From contig CAVQDV010000005.1 of the NCBI GenBank assembly GCA_963711375.1, positions 124,001-188,000 of the forward strand: a stretch of 64,000 nucleotides of DNA. The letters run 5' to 3'. Positions 9,270-20,109 of the stretch are shown piece by piece. Made by a program: the position numbers and the translations under genes. The notes under the pieces were generated by a model, which made no database searches, was not told the origin of the DNA, and saw only the letters and a program-made list of their open reading frames with translations. Each line of letters begins with the position of its first letter. Within the stretch, counting starts at the first letter, position 1. This DNA is from CAVQDV01 sp963711375 (GTDB lineage: Bacteria; Pseudomonadota; Gammaproteobacteria; Coxiellales; Coxiellaceae).

Positions 9270-12200
9270 TTTCTTGGAACTTGTGGATTCCATCCCAATC
9301 TTTTGGGGCTCCAGAAGCCATAAAATTTTCACAGCGTTTTTGAAAAAGCGCTGCCACCGTATCGCCTGAATGGGTAGCAAGACACTTCGCAAAAACCTCT
9401 GCGGCCTGTTTGAATTCTCCCTCTTGATAGAGTCTAAAACCCTCATGAAATGCGCTGATATACGCTTGAGTATCTGAAAATGATTCATTTTTGCAGGGAA
9501 GCATAACCTCATAAAGTAGCATTGACTGATTTTTGCCCTTTACTTTCACTTTATCAATTAAGCGTATGAGATAATTTGAAGGATTTTTGATTGCGTTGTA
9601 AACCGCATCGCTAAATAGCAAACTCGTGCCATACATTTTATTTAATCCTTCAATGCGCGCAGTACCGTTGACCACATCGCTTACAACACTCGGTTCCATT
9701 CGCTCCTCTTCACCTAGCGTAATCAGCATCGCCCTACCTGCATTGACTCCTATGCCAATTACGATTGGCTCATATCCCTTACTTTTCATCATATCGTTAA
9801 ATTCTGGCATGGCGGCGCGTATAGCAATTGCCGCCTCAAATGCATCCTTGTGATCTCTTGGGAATAAAGCCATAATGCCATCACCAAAAAATTGGCTGAC
9901 AAATCCATGATGTCGACGAATAATTGGCGACATTTTTTGCATATAGGAATTTAATAAAAAAGCGGTTTTTTCAGGCCCCAATGTCTCAGAAATCGTTGTA
10001 AAATTCCGTATATCCGCAAACAACGGCGCCAGACTCACTTGAACACTATCACCCACCTTAATGTCTTCGATGGTTTCTTTTTTCAATAAATTCAAAAACG
10101 CTTTCGGCACAAAACGTTCGGTACTGCGATATAATTTTTCCATTATTCGAAAATGTCTCGCATTTTCGATAGAAATCGCAATTTGGGACGAGAGAGCGGT
10201 TAAGACCGCAACACGCGCTTGAGTAAAGGCACCTATAGTCAAATTATTTTCCAAATAAATGATTCCAATTGCTCTCTCCTGATGCAATACTGGCAAACAT
10301 AATACGGACTTTGGTTGTACCCGAATAATGTAGGGATCTTGGCGATATTGATTATCTTCTGAGGCATGATTCAGTACGATTGTTTCTTTCGAACGCAAAG
10401 CAAGTTGAATTACCGCTCTAGGAAGATCTTCGAACTCTTCCAAAGGGGTATTTAAAATCTTAAAGGGTTCCTCAACTTGAAAGCGCCCTAAGCTTGCTAT
10501 CACCATCCATTTTTTTTCTTCTTTTCCCAAAAAAATAGCTTTTTGAGCGCCGGCATTTTCCACAGCCAAATTCAACATTTTTTCAAATAATTTATCTAAA
10601 ACAATTTCACCTGAAATGGTTTGGCTGGCTTTAATAATAGACATGAAATCCAAACTCGACGAAGAGGTTAGCGTACTCGTATTCGCATGAGTAGACTCCC
10701 CGCTGTAAGTGACATCCTGCGCTAAGGAAGGCAGTTCTGCGAAGATATCTGGGAAACGTTGCTCGAGCGCAGTCACTTTTTGCTTCATACCATAAAGGCC
10801 GTAATAATAATGCGCCTCCCGAATATAATCCCTTGCGCCGCGGCAGTATTTTTCCCCGATAAATAGGTCTGCCGATAATTCATTTCCTAGTGCCACCCAT
10901 AAATAGAAATCGCCTTTTTTGGCGTTGACAATGGCTCGATCTAAGGCGTTCACAGCCTTAGGGAAATTTCCATTCAATTTTGCTTCTGTTGCCAATAAAA
11001 ATAAATAATGGTGCAGATAATTCCCAGAATTTTCTGTTGAAATCCATTTTAATTCTCTTAATATACGGCGAAAATGGCGGGTGGCGCGCCACCTGGCTGG
11101 ACCACGGAGGCCGGGGATTCCTCTCGCTATCGTTAATGCACCAAGGGCTTTAACATCGTAGCTTAAGGGATCAAATCGGATTTTATCTTCATGGGAGTAC
11201 CACAATTCATGATAGTGAAGTGCCTTGTCATAAGACTCCATAAAGTAGAAATAAAAACAGAATGTTCTATAAATAGTGGCTTTAATAAGAAGGTTTTTCC
11301 CACCTTCAATAATTTGTTCCAGTTCCTTTAGGCGATTCAGGTTATCGATACCTTGCAAAAAATTTTCACATTGAATCACCATGGATTCACTATGCTCGGC
11401 AAAATCCTGAACCTTTTCTAGATAAAGCGCTTTAGTAGAAATCTGTAGTTTTAATAAGGAATTTTCTAATGATCTTACCTCCGCAAACACCCTAAGCGCG
11501 TCGGTGTGTAGGCATTGAGCAGAAAAAGCGATATTTCCAGATTCTAAAGAATCTTGGAAAGCACGCTCGGAATAAGTGTGTCCTTCTTTGAAAGGACGAC
11601 GCAAATGGTTGAGGTGGTATCCCATCATTAAATAAGCAAGTCCCGAGGTATATTTATTCGGGAACTCTGCAAATAACCTCTCCGATAAAGCTACATATTC
11701 AAAAGTAAGGTCCACATTTTTATAGAGATTCAAAATAACAAAGCCATACGTTGTTGCCCATAAACCAGCACTTTTAGGCATTCCGAAATGCAGCTGCATC
11801 TCCATCGCTACCAAGTTTAAATAAATAAACGACTCGGTACTCGTATAATAGGAGGGATACGCTAATTCCAATAAAATATCAAATGCGGCTGAAATATTAA
11901 CATCGCTGATAGGCCTCAATTCTTTCTCAAGGGTTTTGACATTAAAAAGGCGCATTCTCCAACGAATTTTCATAAGTTTCAGGAAAATATGCAGCTTTGT
12001 TGGGTGTATCGAAAAGGGGATGTTTAAAAGGTCCAGCGCATGCTTTCCAGCCTCAAATACTTTTTCAAGATCTCCTCGGCTATTATAGCTCAATATTTGT
12101 ATTCGATAGAGTGCAATCTTATCGAGAGTTGATTTTGCTCTCGACAGGAGAGTTTGTGTCAGGAGCTCGGCTTCCACAATTTTTCCGAGCAAAAAGTGAC

Positions 12201-14610
12201 TTAAAGCATAATCACAATTAGCCTTAAAAATAAGATCATAATCCGTTTTCCAAGTATTTTCATCCATCAAACTTAATGCGGCTTTTAAATAATTAAACAT
12301 GGGTTGATAGGCATTGGAGTTTCGAGCTCGCTGACTGGCATGGTAATTTAAATTGGCCACTACCTTTCTTTCATTTTCAGTCAGCAGTTCATGTGCTTGA
12401 TTAAAATGATCCGTCACTTCAAACAAGCGTTCCTTTTGGCAAGCCTCGGGCTCTTTCTCCATAAATAAACGAGCAATTTTTAAATGCGTGTGTTTTTTTT
12501 CATTTTCGGAAATACTTTGGTAAACGCCTTGTTGCACGCGATCGTGAATAAATTCAAAGATAATGTTTTTAGATAATTGGGTAGCCAAGCTTTCATCAGC
12601 CATAGCATCCATTTGTTTATAACTCAATCTTGGGGTGATAATGATGTCTTGCGTAAGTGCTTCCCAAAGACCCTTACCAATTTCTTTGGGAGATTTTCCA
12701 GTGATTATTATTAAAGTATTCAAGCTAAAGCGATTTCCCGAGCAAGCGGCATATTTTAATAATTCTTGGGTTTCTTCAGGCAATTCTGCTAATTTTTGGA
12801 GGACTAAATCCACCACATTTTCTGTAATTTTCAATGTCAAAATCTTATCAAGATCCCACTCCCATTGGTGATGCTCATAATTAAAAAATAAAAATTTTTC
12901 TTGATACAAATAATTGACCATTTGTTTACAGAAAAAAGGATTACCATCGGTTCTCTGATGAAGGAGCTCTGCCAGTGGTTGAACCTCGGATGCCTCTCGA
13001 TGAAAACTGTCTTCCAAAAGGGCGGAAAAATCCAAAACGCTTAAGGGGCGTAAATTCAGGGCTTGTATGATTTTTTTTTCTGCCCTCATTTTGTCCAAAA
13101 AATTCTGAAGAGGATGCCCCGCTCCTACTTCATTCTCTCGGTAAGCACCAATAAATAAAATATGGCTTAATTCCTCATCGGCCATAATGCACTCAAGAAG
13201 TTCTGCAGAACCACTATCGACCCACTGTAGATCATCGATAAAAATAACCAAGGGATGATCTTGATTCGCAACCACCCGTAAAAAGCGTTTAAAGAAAATT
13301 TTCATCCGATTTTGCGTTTCTTTAGGTGGTAACTTATCCAAAGGTGCTTGAGGGCCAATAATAAACTCAATATTAGGCGCAAGATCAATCATCAATTGCG
13401 CCACACCTCCTAATGCTTCATTAATCGCTTTTTTTATCGCCTCAAAGCGCTCTTCGGGCTCTAGTAAGATGCATCGCGCTAATTGGTTAAGGGCTTGGGT
13501 AATTGCGGTATAGGGCTTGTCGCGTTGAAGTTGATCAAATTTTCCCCTGATAAAATAGCCTTTGTGCCTCACCATGGGTTTATGCACTTCGTTTATCAGC
13601 ATCGTTTTTCCAATGCCTGAAAAACCGCAGACCATTAGACCCTCTACAGCACCTTGGCAAACGCGCTCATAGGACGCTAATAGAACCTTAGCCTCTTCCA
13701 AACGTCCATACAATTTTTGCGATAAATTTAAACGATCGAAAACATCTTGCTGGGCTAGCGGAAAATATTCTATTTTTCCCGTATTTTGGAGCAATTGTTC
13801 GCTGTGTTGTAAATCAAGCAAAAGTCCCGTCGCACTTTGATAACGCTCTACTGGATTTTTCGCCATCAATTTTTTCACAATCTCTGCTAGCACTTCTGGA
13901 ATTTCCATTTGACTATTCAAAAGCGCGGGCGCTGGAGTGGCTAAATGGGCATGCAGTAATTCAAGAGGATCGGAATACACAAACGGTAATTCTCCCGTTA
14001 GCATTTCATAAAAAGTAACTCCTAACGCGTAAAAATCAGTCCTATAATCGATGTTCATATTCATGCGACCCGTTTGCTCAGGGGCCATATAGAGCAAGGT
14101 TCCTTCTAATTTATCAGGTGGCACTATGTCTTGAATTTCGTGTAATAATTTCGATGAATAATTAAAATCGGTGATTTTCACCTCTAAGGTCTCTGGATGA
14201 ATAATAAAATTAGCCGGCTTAATATCTTTATGAATGACGTTTCGTCGATGTAATTCTCCAACAATTTTAACCATCTGAATAGCTAATTTAAAAAATAGTG
14301 ATAAATCTTGAAGGGTATTTACCTGCAAATAATCTTTTAAGGAAATGCCCCGCATGTCCTCTTGGATCAGGGCATATTGATTTTGTTGATCAAGAAATCC
14401 ATACGTTTGAATGACACCCGGAAAATCGAGATTTTTAACCAATTCGTATTCGTGATACATCAACGCAATTGAATCGGCAGGAGGATGTTCAGACCTTAAA
14501 GCTTTCAAAATAACGTGTTCCTGATCGCCCACACGGACGGCAGAGTAAATCACACGATCGCGACCCTCTGCTAATTTCTTGAGATCTTTAAAACCCTGAA
14601 AATCCGGCAC
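9265..14610 (-). CDS. kinase-like/AAA ATPase/GAF/class III nucleotidyl cyclase multidomain protein, copy 1
   Basis: A 1781-residue cytoplasmic signalling protein. Domains in order: Ser/Thr-kinase-like domain (about 8-270, catalytic loop HKDIKPANF near 126, then DFN and APEQ); AAA/STAND-type ATPase with Walker A GFSGIGKT near 327 and Walker B LVIFIDDLQW; a long helical TPR-like region (about 690-1290); GAF domain (about 1330-1487); class III cyclase with metal-binding Asp in FADIRNFT (about 1532), FGDG (about 1575) and VVNGTAR (about 1646); and a short C-terminal TPR-like tail. The start is GTG at 14608-14610, preceded by GAGGGAG. It is the most diverged of three tandem paralogues. The first 98 residues match copy 3 at about 70% by hand count. 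A TATTAT -10 candidate lies upstream. The cyclase signature residues look complete, but the purine-specifying positions are Gln and Ser. Confidence 0.85.
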   Translation of the reverse strand: MPDFQGFKDLKKLAEGRDRVIYSAVRVGDQEHVILKALRSEHPPADSIALMYHEYELVKNLDFPGVIQTYGFLDQQNQYALIQEDMRGISLKDYLQVNTLQDLSLFFKLAIQMVKIVGELHRRNVIHKDIKPANFIIHPETLEVKITDFNYSSKLLHEIQDIVPPDKLEGTLLYMAPEQTGRMNMNIDYRTDFYALGVTFYEMLTGELPFVYSDPLELLHAHLATPAPALLNSQMEIPEVLAEIVKKLMAKNPVERYQSATGLLLDLQHSEQLLQNTGKIEYFPLAQQDVFDRLNLSQKLYGRLEEAKVLLASYERVCQGAVEGLMVCGFSGIGKTMLINEVHKPMVRHKGYFIRGKFDQLQRDKPYTAITQALNQLARCILLEPEERFEAIKKAINEALGGVAQLMIDLAPNIEFIIGPQAPLDKLPPKETQNRMKIFFKRFLRVVANQDHPLVIFIDDLQWVDSGSAELLECIMADEELSHILFIGAYRENEVGAGHPLQNFLDKMRAEKKIIQALNLRPLSVLDFSALLEDSFHREASEVQPLAELLHQRTDGNPFFCKQMVNYLYQEKFLFFNYEHHQWEWDLDKILTLKITENVVDLVLQKLAELPEETQELLKYAACSGNRFSLNTLIIITGKSPKEIGKGLWEALTQDIIITPRLSYKQMDAMADESLATQLSKNIIFEFIHDRVQQGVYQSISENEKKHTHLKIARLFMEKEPEACQKERLFEVTDHFNQAHELLTENERKVVANLNYHASQRARNSNAYQPMFNYLKAALSLMDENTWKTDYDLIFKANCDYALSHFLLGKIVEAELLTQTLLSRAKSTLDKIALYRIQILSYNSRGDLEKVFEAGKHALDLLNIPFSIHPTKLHIFLKLMKIRWRMRLFNVKTLEKELRPISDVNISAAFDILLELAYPSYYTSTESFIYLNLVAMEMQLHFGMPKSAGLWATTYGFVILNLYKNVDLTFEYVALSERLFAEFPNKYTSGLAYLMMGYHLNHLRRPFKEGHTYSERAFQDSLESGNIAFSAQCLHTDALRVFAEVRSLENSLLKLQISTKALYLEKVQDFAEHSESMVIQCENFLQGIDNLNRLKELEQIIEGGKNLLIKATIYRTFCFYFYFMESYDKALHYHELWYSHEDKIRFDPLSYDVKALGALTIARGIPGLRGPARWRATRHFRRILRELKWISTENSGNYLHHYLFLLATEAKLNGNFPKAVNALDRAIVNAKKGDFYLWVALGNELSADLFIGEKYCRGARDYIREAHYYYGLYGMKQKVTALEQRFPDIFAELPSLAQDVTYSGESTHANTSTLTSSSSLDFMSIIKASQTISGEIVLDKLFEKMLNLAVENAGAQKAIFLGKEEKKWMVIASLGRFQVEEPFKILNTPLEEFEDLPRAVIQLALRSKETIVLNHASEDNQYRQDPYIIRVQPKSVLCLPVLHQERAIGIIYLENNLTIGAFTQARVAVLTALSSQIAISIENARHFRIMEKLYRSTERFVPKAFLNLLKKETIEDIKVGDSVQVSLAPLFADIRNFTTISETLGPEKTAFLLNSYMQKMSPIIRRHHGFVSQFFGDGIMALFPRDHKDAFEAAIAIRAAMPEFNDMMKSKGYEPIVIGIGVNAGRAMLITLGEEERMEPSVVSDVVNGTARIEGLNKMYGTSLLFSDAVYNAIKNPSNYLIRLIDKVKVKGKNQSMLLYEVMLPCKNESFSDTQAYISAFHEGFRLYQEGEFKQAAEVFAKCLATHSGDTVAALFQKRCENFMASGAPKDWDGIHKFQEK

Positions 14611-14686
14611 CGCTCAACTCCCTCTGAACTCATTGAATAACTTAATAATACCTACATTCCCAACATATTCCTATCGTGCTATTAGA

Positions 14687-17600
14687 CTATTTTTCCAGCG
14701 GGGAATAGGTGCCATCCCAATCTTTTGGGGCGCCATAAGCCAAGAAATCTTCGCAGCGCTTTTTAAGAAGTAGGGCTACTGAGTCATTTGGATGGGTTCT
14801 AAGACACTCTGCAAAAATAATCGCCGCTCGCTCAAATTCCCCAGCCTCATAGTTCGTAAATCCAGTCTGATAGGTAGTGATATACTCTTGGCATTGCAAA
14901 AATTCTTCACCTTCCTTCAAATGCATCGCCTCGTAAATCAACATGGATTGTTTTTTGCCTTTAGCCTTTACTTTATCAACTAAACGTATGAGATAATTCG
15001 AGGGATTTTTGATGTCGTTAAAAACGGCATCGCTAAAGAGCAAACTCGTTCCATAAATTTTATTTAATCCTTCTATTCGTGCGGCACTGTTAACCACATC
15101 GCTGACCACACTTGGTTCAATTCGCTCCTCTTCACCGAGCGTTATAAGCATCGCAGTGCCCGCACTTATTCCGATGCCAATTTGAATGGGGTCATAGCCC
15201 TTCTGTTTCATTATTTCGTTAAATTCCGACATCACTGCACGCATTTCAATTGCTGCGTCCAAGGCATCCCGATGCTTCCTTGAAAATAAAGACATTATTC
15301 CATCACCAAAAAATTGACTGACAAATCCATGATGCCGACGAATAATGGGCGCCATTTTTTGCATGTAGGAATTTAATAAAAAGGCTGTCTTGGCAGAGCC
15401 TAGCGCTTCTGCAATCGGCGTAAAATTCCGTATATCCGCGAACATCGGGGCTAGACTCACTTCAACACTATCACCTACCCGAATGTCTTCGATGGTTTCT
15501 TTTTCCATTAAATTCAAAAAAGCCTTGGGAACGAAACGTTCTGTACTCCGATAAAGTTTCTCCATGACTTCAAAATGTTTCGCATTTTCGAGAGAAATAG
15601 CAATTTGTGATGTGAGCGCGCTAAGTACAGCCACTCGATCTTGTGTAAATGCACCATGGGTTAAATTATTTTCCAAATAAATGATTCCCAAAACCCTTTC
15701 TTTTTGCAGGACTGGCAAACACAATATTGATTTTACTTGTAAACGCTCAATATAATGATCATGACGATATTGATTATCTTCTGTGGCATGATTCAACACA
15801 ACAGTCTCTTTGGTGCGAAGCGCAAATTGAATGACTGTCCGAGGAAGATTTTCGTAAGAATCTAGGGGTGTATTCAAAATAGTAAATTGTTCTTGGTTTG
15901 TTCGACGATCTAAACTTGCAACTACATCCCAACTTCGTTCACTTTTTTCTAAAAAAAAGGCTTTTTCTGCGCCTGCACTTTCTAAAACAAGATGCAGCAT
16001 TTTTTCTAATAATTTTTCCAGTACTATTTCGCCCGACATTGTTTGGTTCGCTTTTATAACTGACATAAAATCCAAACCTGCCGAAGTGGTATAGGTGCTT
16101 AAAGAAGTCCCAATGGACAAAGTAGAATTTGAAGAGGTTTCTAAGGACATGCCGGCCTGTGGTATTAGCGCCTGCACAGTGAAGGCATGAGGATAGCGTT
16201 GCTCTAGCGCAAGAACCTTAGTCTTCATGCCAAAAAGCCCATAAAAATAATGCGCCTCGCGAATATAATCAATTGCTGCACGAGGTTGGTTTATTTGAAT
16301 ATAAATCTCACTAGCCAACTCATTACCCAGTGCAGTCCAAAGATAAAAGTCCCCTCTTTTCGCATTTTCGATTGCTCGATTTAAAGCAGCTAGGGCCTTG
16401 CCATAATTTCCATTCAATTTTGCTTCTGTCGCTTTGAGGAATAAATAATGATGCAGATAATTTCCCGAACTTTCGCCAGAAATCCATTTTAATTCACTTA
16501 AAATTCGACGAAAATGGCGTTTTGCTCGCCACAAGGTAATTCCTCGATAGCTTGGGATTAATTTTGCGAGCGCTAACGCCCCTAAGCCTCTAATTTCGTA
16601 ACTCAAAGGATCAAATCGAAGTTTATCTTCATTCGCATACCACTGATAATGATAATGCAGCGCCTGGGTTTCTGATCCCATAAAATAGTAATAGAAGGTT
16701 AAATTTCTTAAATTAACCGCCTTCACCAAAGCAATGCTTCCCTGCGAGATAGTTTTCTCCAGTTCCTGTAATTGCTCCTGTCGGTCATTAACACCCTTCG
16801 CTAAACTTTCCCACTCAATCAAATCAGACTCAATAAACTGAGAAAATTCATTGACCTTTAGATCTTGAAAAGATTTAAGTGCAATTTTCTTAAGCTTAAT
16901 GGCATTTTCGATTGAGCGGGCACTCGCGAGAACCATGAAGGCGTTGGTGTTTCTGCAGTGAGCCGCATTAAGAATATTTCCCGACTCTAAAGAATCTTGG
17001 AGAGCCCTTTGAACATATTCACGGCCCTCTTTATAATGATGTCGAAGAGGCATCTGGAAATAGCCAATCCACAAATAGGCAAGACCTGAAATATATTTAT
17101 TGGGGAAGGCTTCAAATAAGCTTAGTGCCACGGCCTGATATTTCACCGCTAAATCTACATTTTTGTTGATATTTAGCATCACAAAACCATAAGTCATCAC
17201 CCAAATACCGGCGCTTTTTGGCTTTCCAAAGCGCAACATCAACTCGAAAGCCAACAAATTCAAGTAGGTAAAGGCCTCTGTGCTCATAAAATAGGAGGGG
17301 TAAATAAGTTCTAATAATATATCAAAAGCAGCTGAAATATGGATATTGCTAATATCCGGAAGCTCTTTTTCGAGCGTTTCAACATGAAATTGACGCATGC
17401 GCCATCGAATTTTCATTAATTTAATAAAAATAGTAGCGCCGGAAGGTCTTCTGGAAAATGGAACACCGAGAAGACTTAAGGCTTTCCGCCCCGCTTCAAA
17501 TAACTTGGTCATTTCACCCAAAACATGGCAACTCAAAATTTGTATTCGATAGAGCTCGACTTTATCCAGCTTGGTCCTAGCTCGCCTGAGCAAATTTTCG

Positions 17601-20053
17601 GTAAGAGCCTCTGCCTCTTCTATTTTTCCCAGCAAAAATAAACTTAAGGCATAATCACAATAAACCTTAAAAACAAGCTCATAATGAGTATCCCAGCCAC
17701 TTTCTTTCATCAAATTTAAAGCGGCTTTCAAATAATTTGACATGGGTTGATAGGCATTAGAATTTCGTGCCAGAACACCAGACTTATAATTCAAGTTGGC
17801 CACCTCGAATTTTTCCGCTTCACTTAACAGTTCGTGGGCCTGATTAAAATGATCCGTTACCTCAAATAAGCGTTCTTTTTTGCAGGCCTCAGGCTCTTTT
17901 TCCATTAATAATCGAGCAATTTTTAAATGGGTTCTTTGCTTTTCTGCATCGGAAATTCCTTGATAAACCGCCTGATACACTCGATCATGAATAAATTGAT
18001 AGGTAATATCTTTCGACACAAGGAGGGCTAAATTTTCTTGACCCATGGCTTCGATGCGTTTATAGCCTAATCGCAGGGTAATGATTAAGTCTTCTTGAAG
18101 CGCAGGCCAAAGCCTCTTACCAACCTCTTCCACTGATTTACCGCTTATAACCATTAGCGTTTCGATGGTGAAACGATTACCCGCGCAGGCCGCATACTTT
18201 AAAAGTGCTAGCGTTTCCGGCGGTAATGTCGCCAATTTACCCAGCATTAAATCCACAACATTATCGGTAATTTTCAGGGTTGAAATCTTCGCTAAATCCC
18301 ACTCCCAATGACGAAGTTCATAATTAAACGAAATAAATTTTTCTCTATACAGATAATTAATCATTTGTTTACAGAAAAAAGGATTACCGTCGGTTCGCCT
18401 GTGCAGAAGTTCTGCGAAAGCTTGAACAAATGAGGCATCTCGATGAAAACTATCTTGTAAAAAACTCGAAAAATCTGCAACCTTTAAAGGAGCCAATGGA
18501 AGCCAACGTACGACCTTTTTTTCTGCTTTCATATCATCAAAAAATTTTCGTAGCGGATGCTCCTCACCCATTTCATTATCTCGGTACGCGCCAATAAATA
18601 AAATGTGACTTAACTCTTCTTCAGCCATCATATATTCAAATAGTTGTAAAGAACCACTGTCCACCCATTGCAAATCATCGATAAAAATCACGAGAGGATG
18701 ATCGCGATTTGCCACAACTCTCAAAAAACGTTTGAAGAAAATCTTCATCCGATTTTGCGTTTCCTGAGGAGGCAGTTTTTGTAAAGAGGGTTGTGGACCA
18801 ATAATCAGTTGAATATCTGGGGCAAGATCAATCAGCACTTGCGCCACACCACCCAAAACAGAAATAATCTGTTTTTTTAAAAATTCAAACCGCGCCTCAG
18901 GCTCCGCCAACATTAATCTCGCTAATTGATTAAAGGCTTGTGTAATAGCGGTATAGGGCGTATCACCTTGAAGCTGGTCAAACTTACCGTTGATGAAATA
19001 GCCTTTGTTCTTTACCATCGGTTTATGGACTTCATTGATCAGCATGGTTTTTCCGATTCCAGAGTAACCACAAACCATTAAGCCTTCAATTGCACCTTGG
19101 CTCACACGATCATAAGCCGCCAATAAGGCTTTCGACTCTTCTTCGCGCCCATAGAGTTTTTGCGACAAATTTAAGCGATCAAAAATATCTTGCTGACCCA
19201 AAGGGAAAAGTTCAATTTTTCCCTCGTTTTTGAGCATTTGTTCACATTGCTGTAAGTCGGCCAAAATCCCAATAGCACTTTGATAACGTCCTATAGGATT
19301 TTTCGCCATTAGTTTTGTTACCATCAAAGCGACGACGGTCGGAATTTCCATTTGCTCATTAGAGAGTTCGGGTATTGGGTTGGCTAAATGTGCATACAAT
19401 AATTCAAGAGGATCGGAATAAATAAATGGCAACTCCCCCATTAGCATTTCAAAAAAAGTAACCCCTAAAGCATAAAAATCACTTCGATAATCGATATTCA
19501 TATTCATGCGCCCCGTTTGCTCGGGAGACATATAGGCTAAGGTTCCTTCTAATCTAAGTGGCGGAAGAATTTCTTGAACTTCATGCGTCAATTTCGTTGA
19601 ATAATTAAAATCCGTTATTTTCACTAATAGAGTCTCGGGATCAATAATAAAGTTGCTCGGCTTAATATCTTTATGAATAATATTTCGTTTATGCAATTCA
19701 CCAATGACACGCGTCATCTGAATGGCCAAATTTAGAAAGACAGATAAATCCTTGAGGGGGACTTTTTGTAGATAATCGCGGAGCGAAACCCCATGCATAT
19801 CCTCTTGTACCAAAGCATAATGGTTTTGCTCATCAATGAAACAATAGGTTCTAATAGCACCAGGAAAGTCAAGGTCTTTGGCCACGTCATATTCGTGATA
19901 CATTAGAGCAATCATATCAGAGCTTGGATGCTCCGATCGAAGGGCCTTCAGTATAACCGACTTCAAATCGCTTGTGCGCACAGCCGAATACACAACTCTC
20001 TCATGTCCTTCCGCTAATTTTTTAATATTTTTATAGCCCACAAACTCTGGCAT
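14687..20053 (-). CDS. kinase-like/AAA ATPase/GAF/class III nucleotidyl cyclase multidomain protein, copy 2
   Basis: Middle member of the tandem trio, 1788 residues, with the same domain order as copies 1 and 3. The kinase-like domain has HKDIKPSNF and DFN. Walker A GYSGIGKT is near 329. The GAF domain spans about 1331-1488. The cyclase carries FADIRNFT near 1538, FGDG near 1583 and VVNSAAR. A Thr/Ser-rich linker of about 30 residues precedes the GAF domain. The ATG start has AGGAGG twelve bases upstream and an extended -10 promoter at 20078-20086, so it can be transcribed independently of copy 3. Over the first 98 residues it matches copy 3 at about 80% by hand count, the closest pair of the three. 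GAF plus AAA plus helical repeats suggests that ligand or partner sensing gates the cyclase, but this is inference. Confidence 0.85.
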   Translation of the reverse strand: MPEFVGYKNIKKLAEGHERVVYSAVRTSDLKSVILKALRSEHPSSDMIALMYHEYDVAKDLDFPGAIRTYCFIDEQNHYALVQEDMHGVSLRDYLQKVPLKDLSVFLNLAIQMTRVIGELHKRNIIHKDIKPSNFIIDPETLLVKITDFNYSTKLTHEVQEILPPLRLEGTLAYMSPEQTGRMNMNIDYRSDFYALGVTFFEMLMGELPFIYSDPLELLYAHLANPIPELSNEQMEIPTVVALMVTKLMAKNPIGRYQSAIGILADLQQCEQMLKNEGKIELFPLGQQDIFDRLNLSQKLYGREEESKALLAAYDRVSQGAIEGLMVCGYSGIGKTMLINEVHKPMVKNKGYFINGKFDQLQGDTPYTAITQAFNQLARLMLAEPEARFEFLKKQIISVLGGVAQVLIDLAPDIQLIIGPQPSLQKLPPQETQNRMKIFFKRFLRVVANRDHPLVIFIDDLQWVDSGSLQLFEYMMAEEELSHILFIGAYRDNEMGEEHPLRKFFDDMKAEKKVVRWLPLAPLKVADFSSFLQDSFHRDASFVQAFAELLHRRTDGNPFFCKQMINYLYREKFISFNYELRHWEWDLAKISTLKITDNVVDLMLGKLATLPPETLALLKYAACAGNRFTIETLMVISGKSVEEVGKRLWPALQEDLIITLRLGYKRIEAMGQENLALLVSKDITYQFIHDRVYQAVYQGISDAEKQRTHLKIARLLMEKEPEACKKERLFEVTDHFNQAHELLSEAEKFEVANLNYKSGVLARNSNAYQPMSNYLKAALNLMKESGWDTHYELVFKVYCDYALSLFLLGKIEEAEALTENLLRRARTKLDKVELYRIQILSCHVLGEMTKLFEAGRKALSLLGVPFSRRPSGATIFIKLMKIRWRMRQFHVETLEKELPDISNIHISAAFDILLELIYPSYFMSTEAFTYLNLLAFELMLRFGKPKSAGIWVMTYGFVMLNINKNVDLAVKYQAVALSLFEAFPNKYISGLAYLWIGYFQMPLRHHYKEGREYVQRALQDSLESGNILNAAHCRNTNAFMVLASARSIENAIKLKKIALKSFQDLKVNEFSQFIESDLIEWESLAKGVNDRQEQLQELEKTISQGSIALVKAVNLRNLTFYYYFMGSETQALHYHYQWYANEDKLRFDPLSYEIRGLGALALAKLIPSYRGITLWRAKRHFRRILSELKWISGESSGNYLHHYLFLKATEAKLNGNYGKALAALNRAIENAKRGDFYLWTALGNELASEIYIQINQPRAAIDYIREAHYFYGLFGMKTKVLALEQRYPHAFTVQALIPQAGMSLETSSNSTLSIGTSLSTYTTSAGLDFMSVIKANQTMSGEIVLEKLLEKMLHLVLESAGAEKAFFLEKSERSWDVVASLDRRTNQEQFTILNTPLDSYENLPRTVIQFALRTKETVVLNHATEDNQYRHDHYIERLQVKSILCLPVLQKERVLGIIYLENNLTHGAFTQDRVAVLSALTSQIAISLENAKHFEVMEKLYRSTERFVPKAFLNLMEKETIEDIRVGDSVEVSLAPMFADIRNFTPIAEALGSAKTAFLLNSYMQKMAPIIRRHHGFVSQFFGDGIMSLFSRKHRDALDAAIEMRAVMSEFNEIMKQKGYDPIQIGIGISAGTAMLITLGEEERIEPSVVSDVVNSAARIEGLNKIYGTSLLFSDAVFNDIKNPSNYLIRLVDKVKAKGKKQSMLIYEAMHLKEGEEFLQCQEYITTYQTGFTNYEAGEFERAAIIFAECLRTHPNDSVALLLKKRCEDFLAYGAPKDWDGTYSPLEK

Positions 20054-20077
20054 TACAATCCCCGTCCTCCTGATAAC

Positions 20078-20086
20078 ATTATAACA
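20078..20086 (-). promoter_or_regulatory. extended -10 promoter of cyclase copy 2
   Basis: On the minus strand the sequence reads TGTTATAATG, a perfect TATAAT with the TG extension. It lies 24 bases before the copy 2 start codon, with AGGAGG in between. No strong -35 is seen. The same arrangement (TG, one base, TATAATG) stands before copy 3, so the promoter appears to have been duplicated with the gene. Confidence 0.6.
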
Positions 20087-20109
20087 CGGTGTTTTATGTT
20101 AAATCAGAG

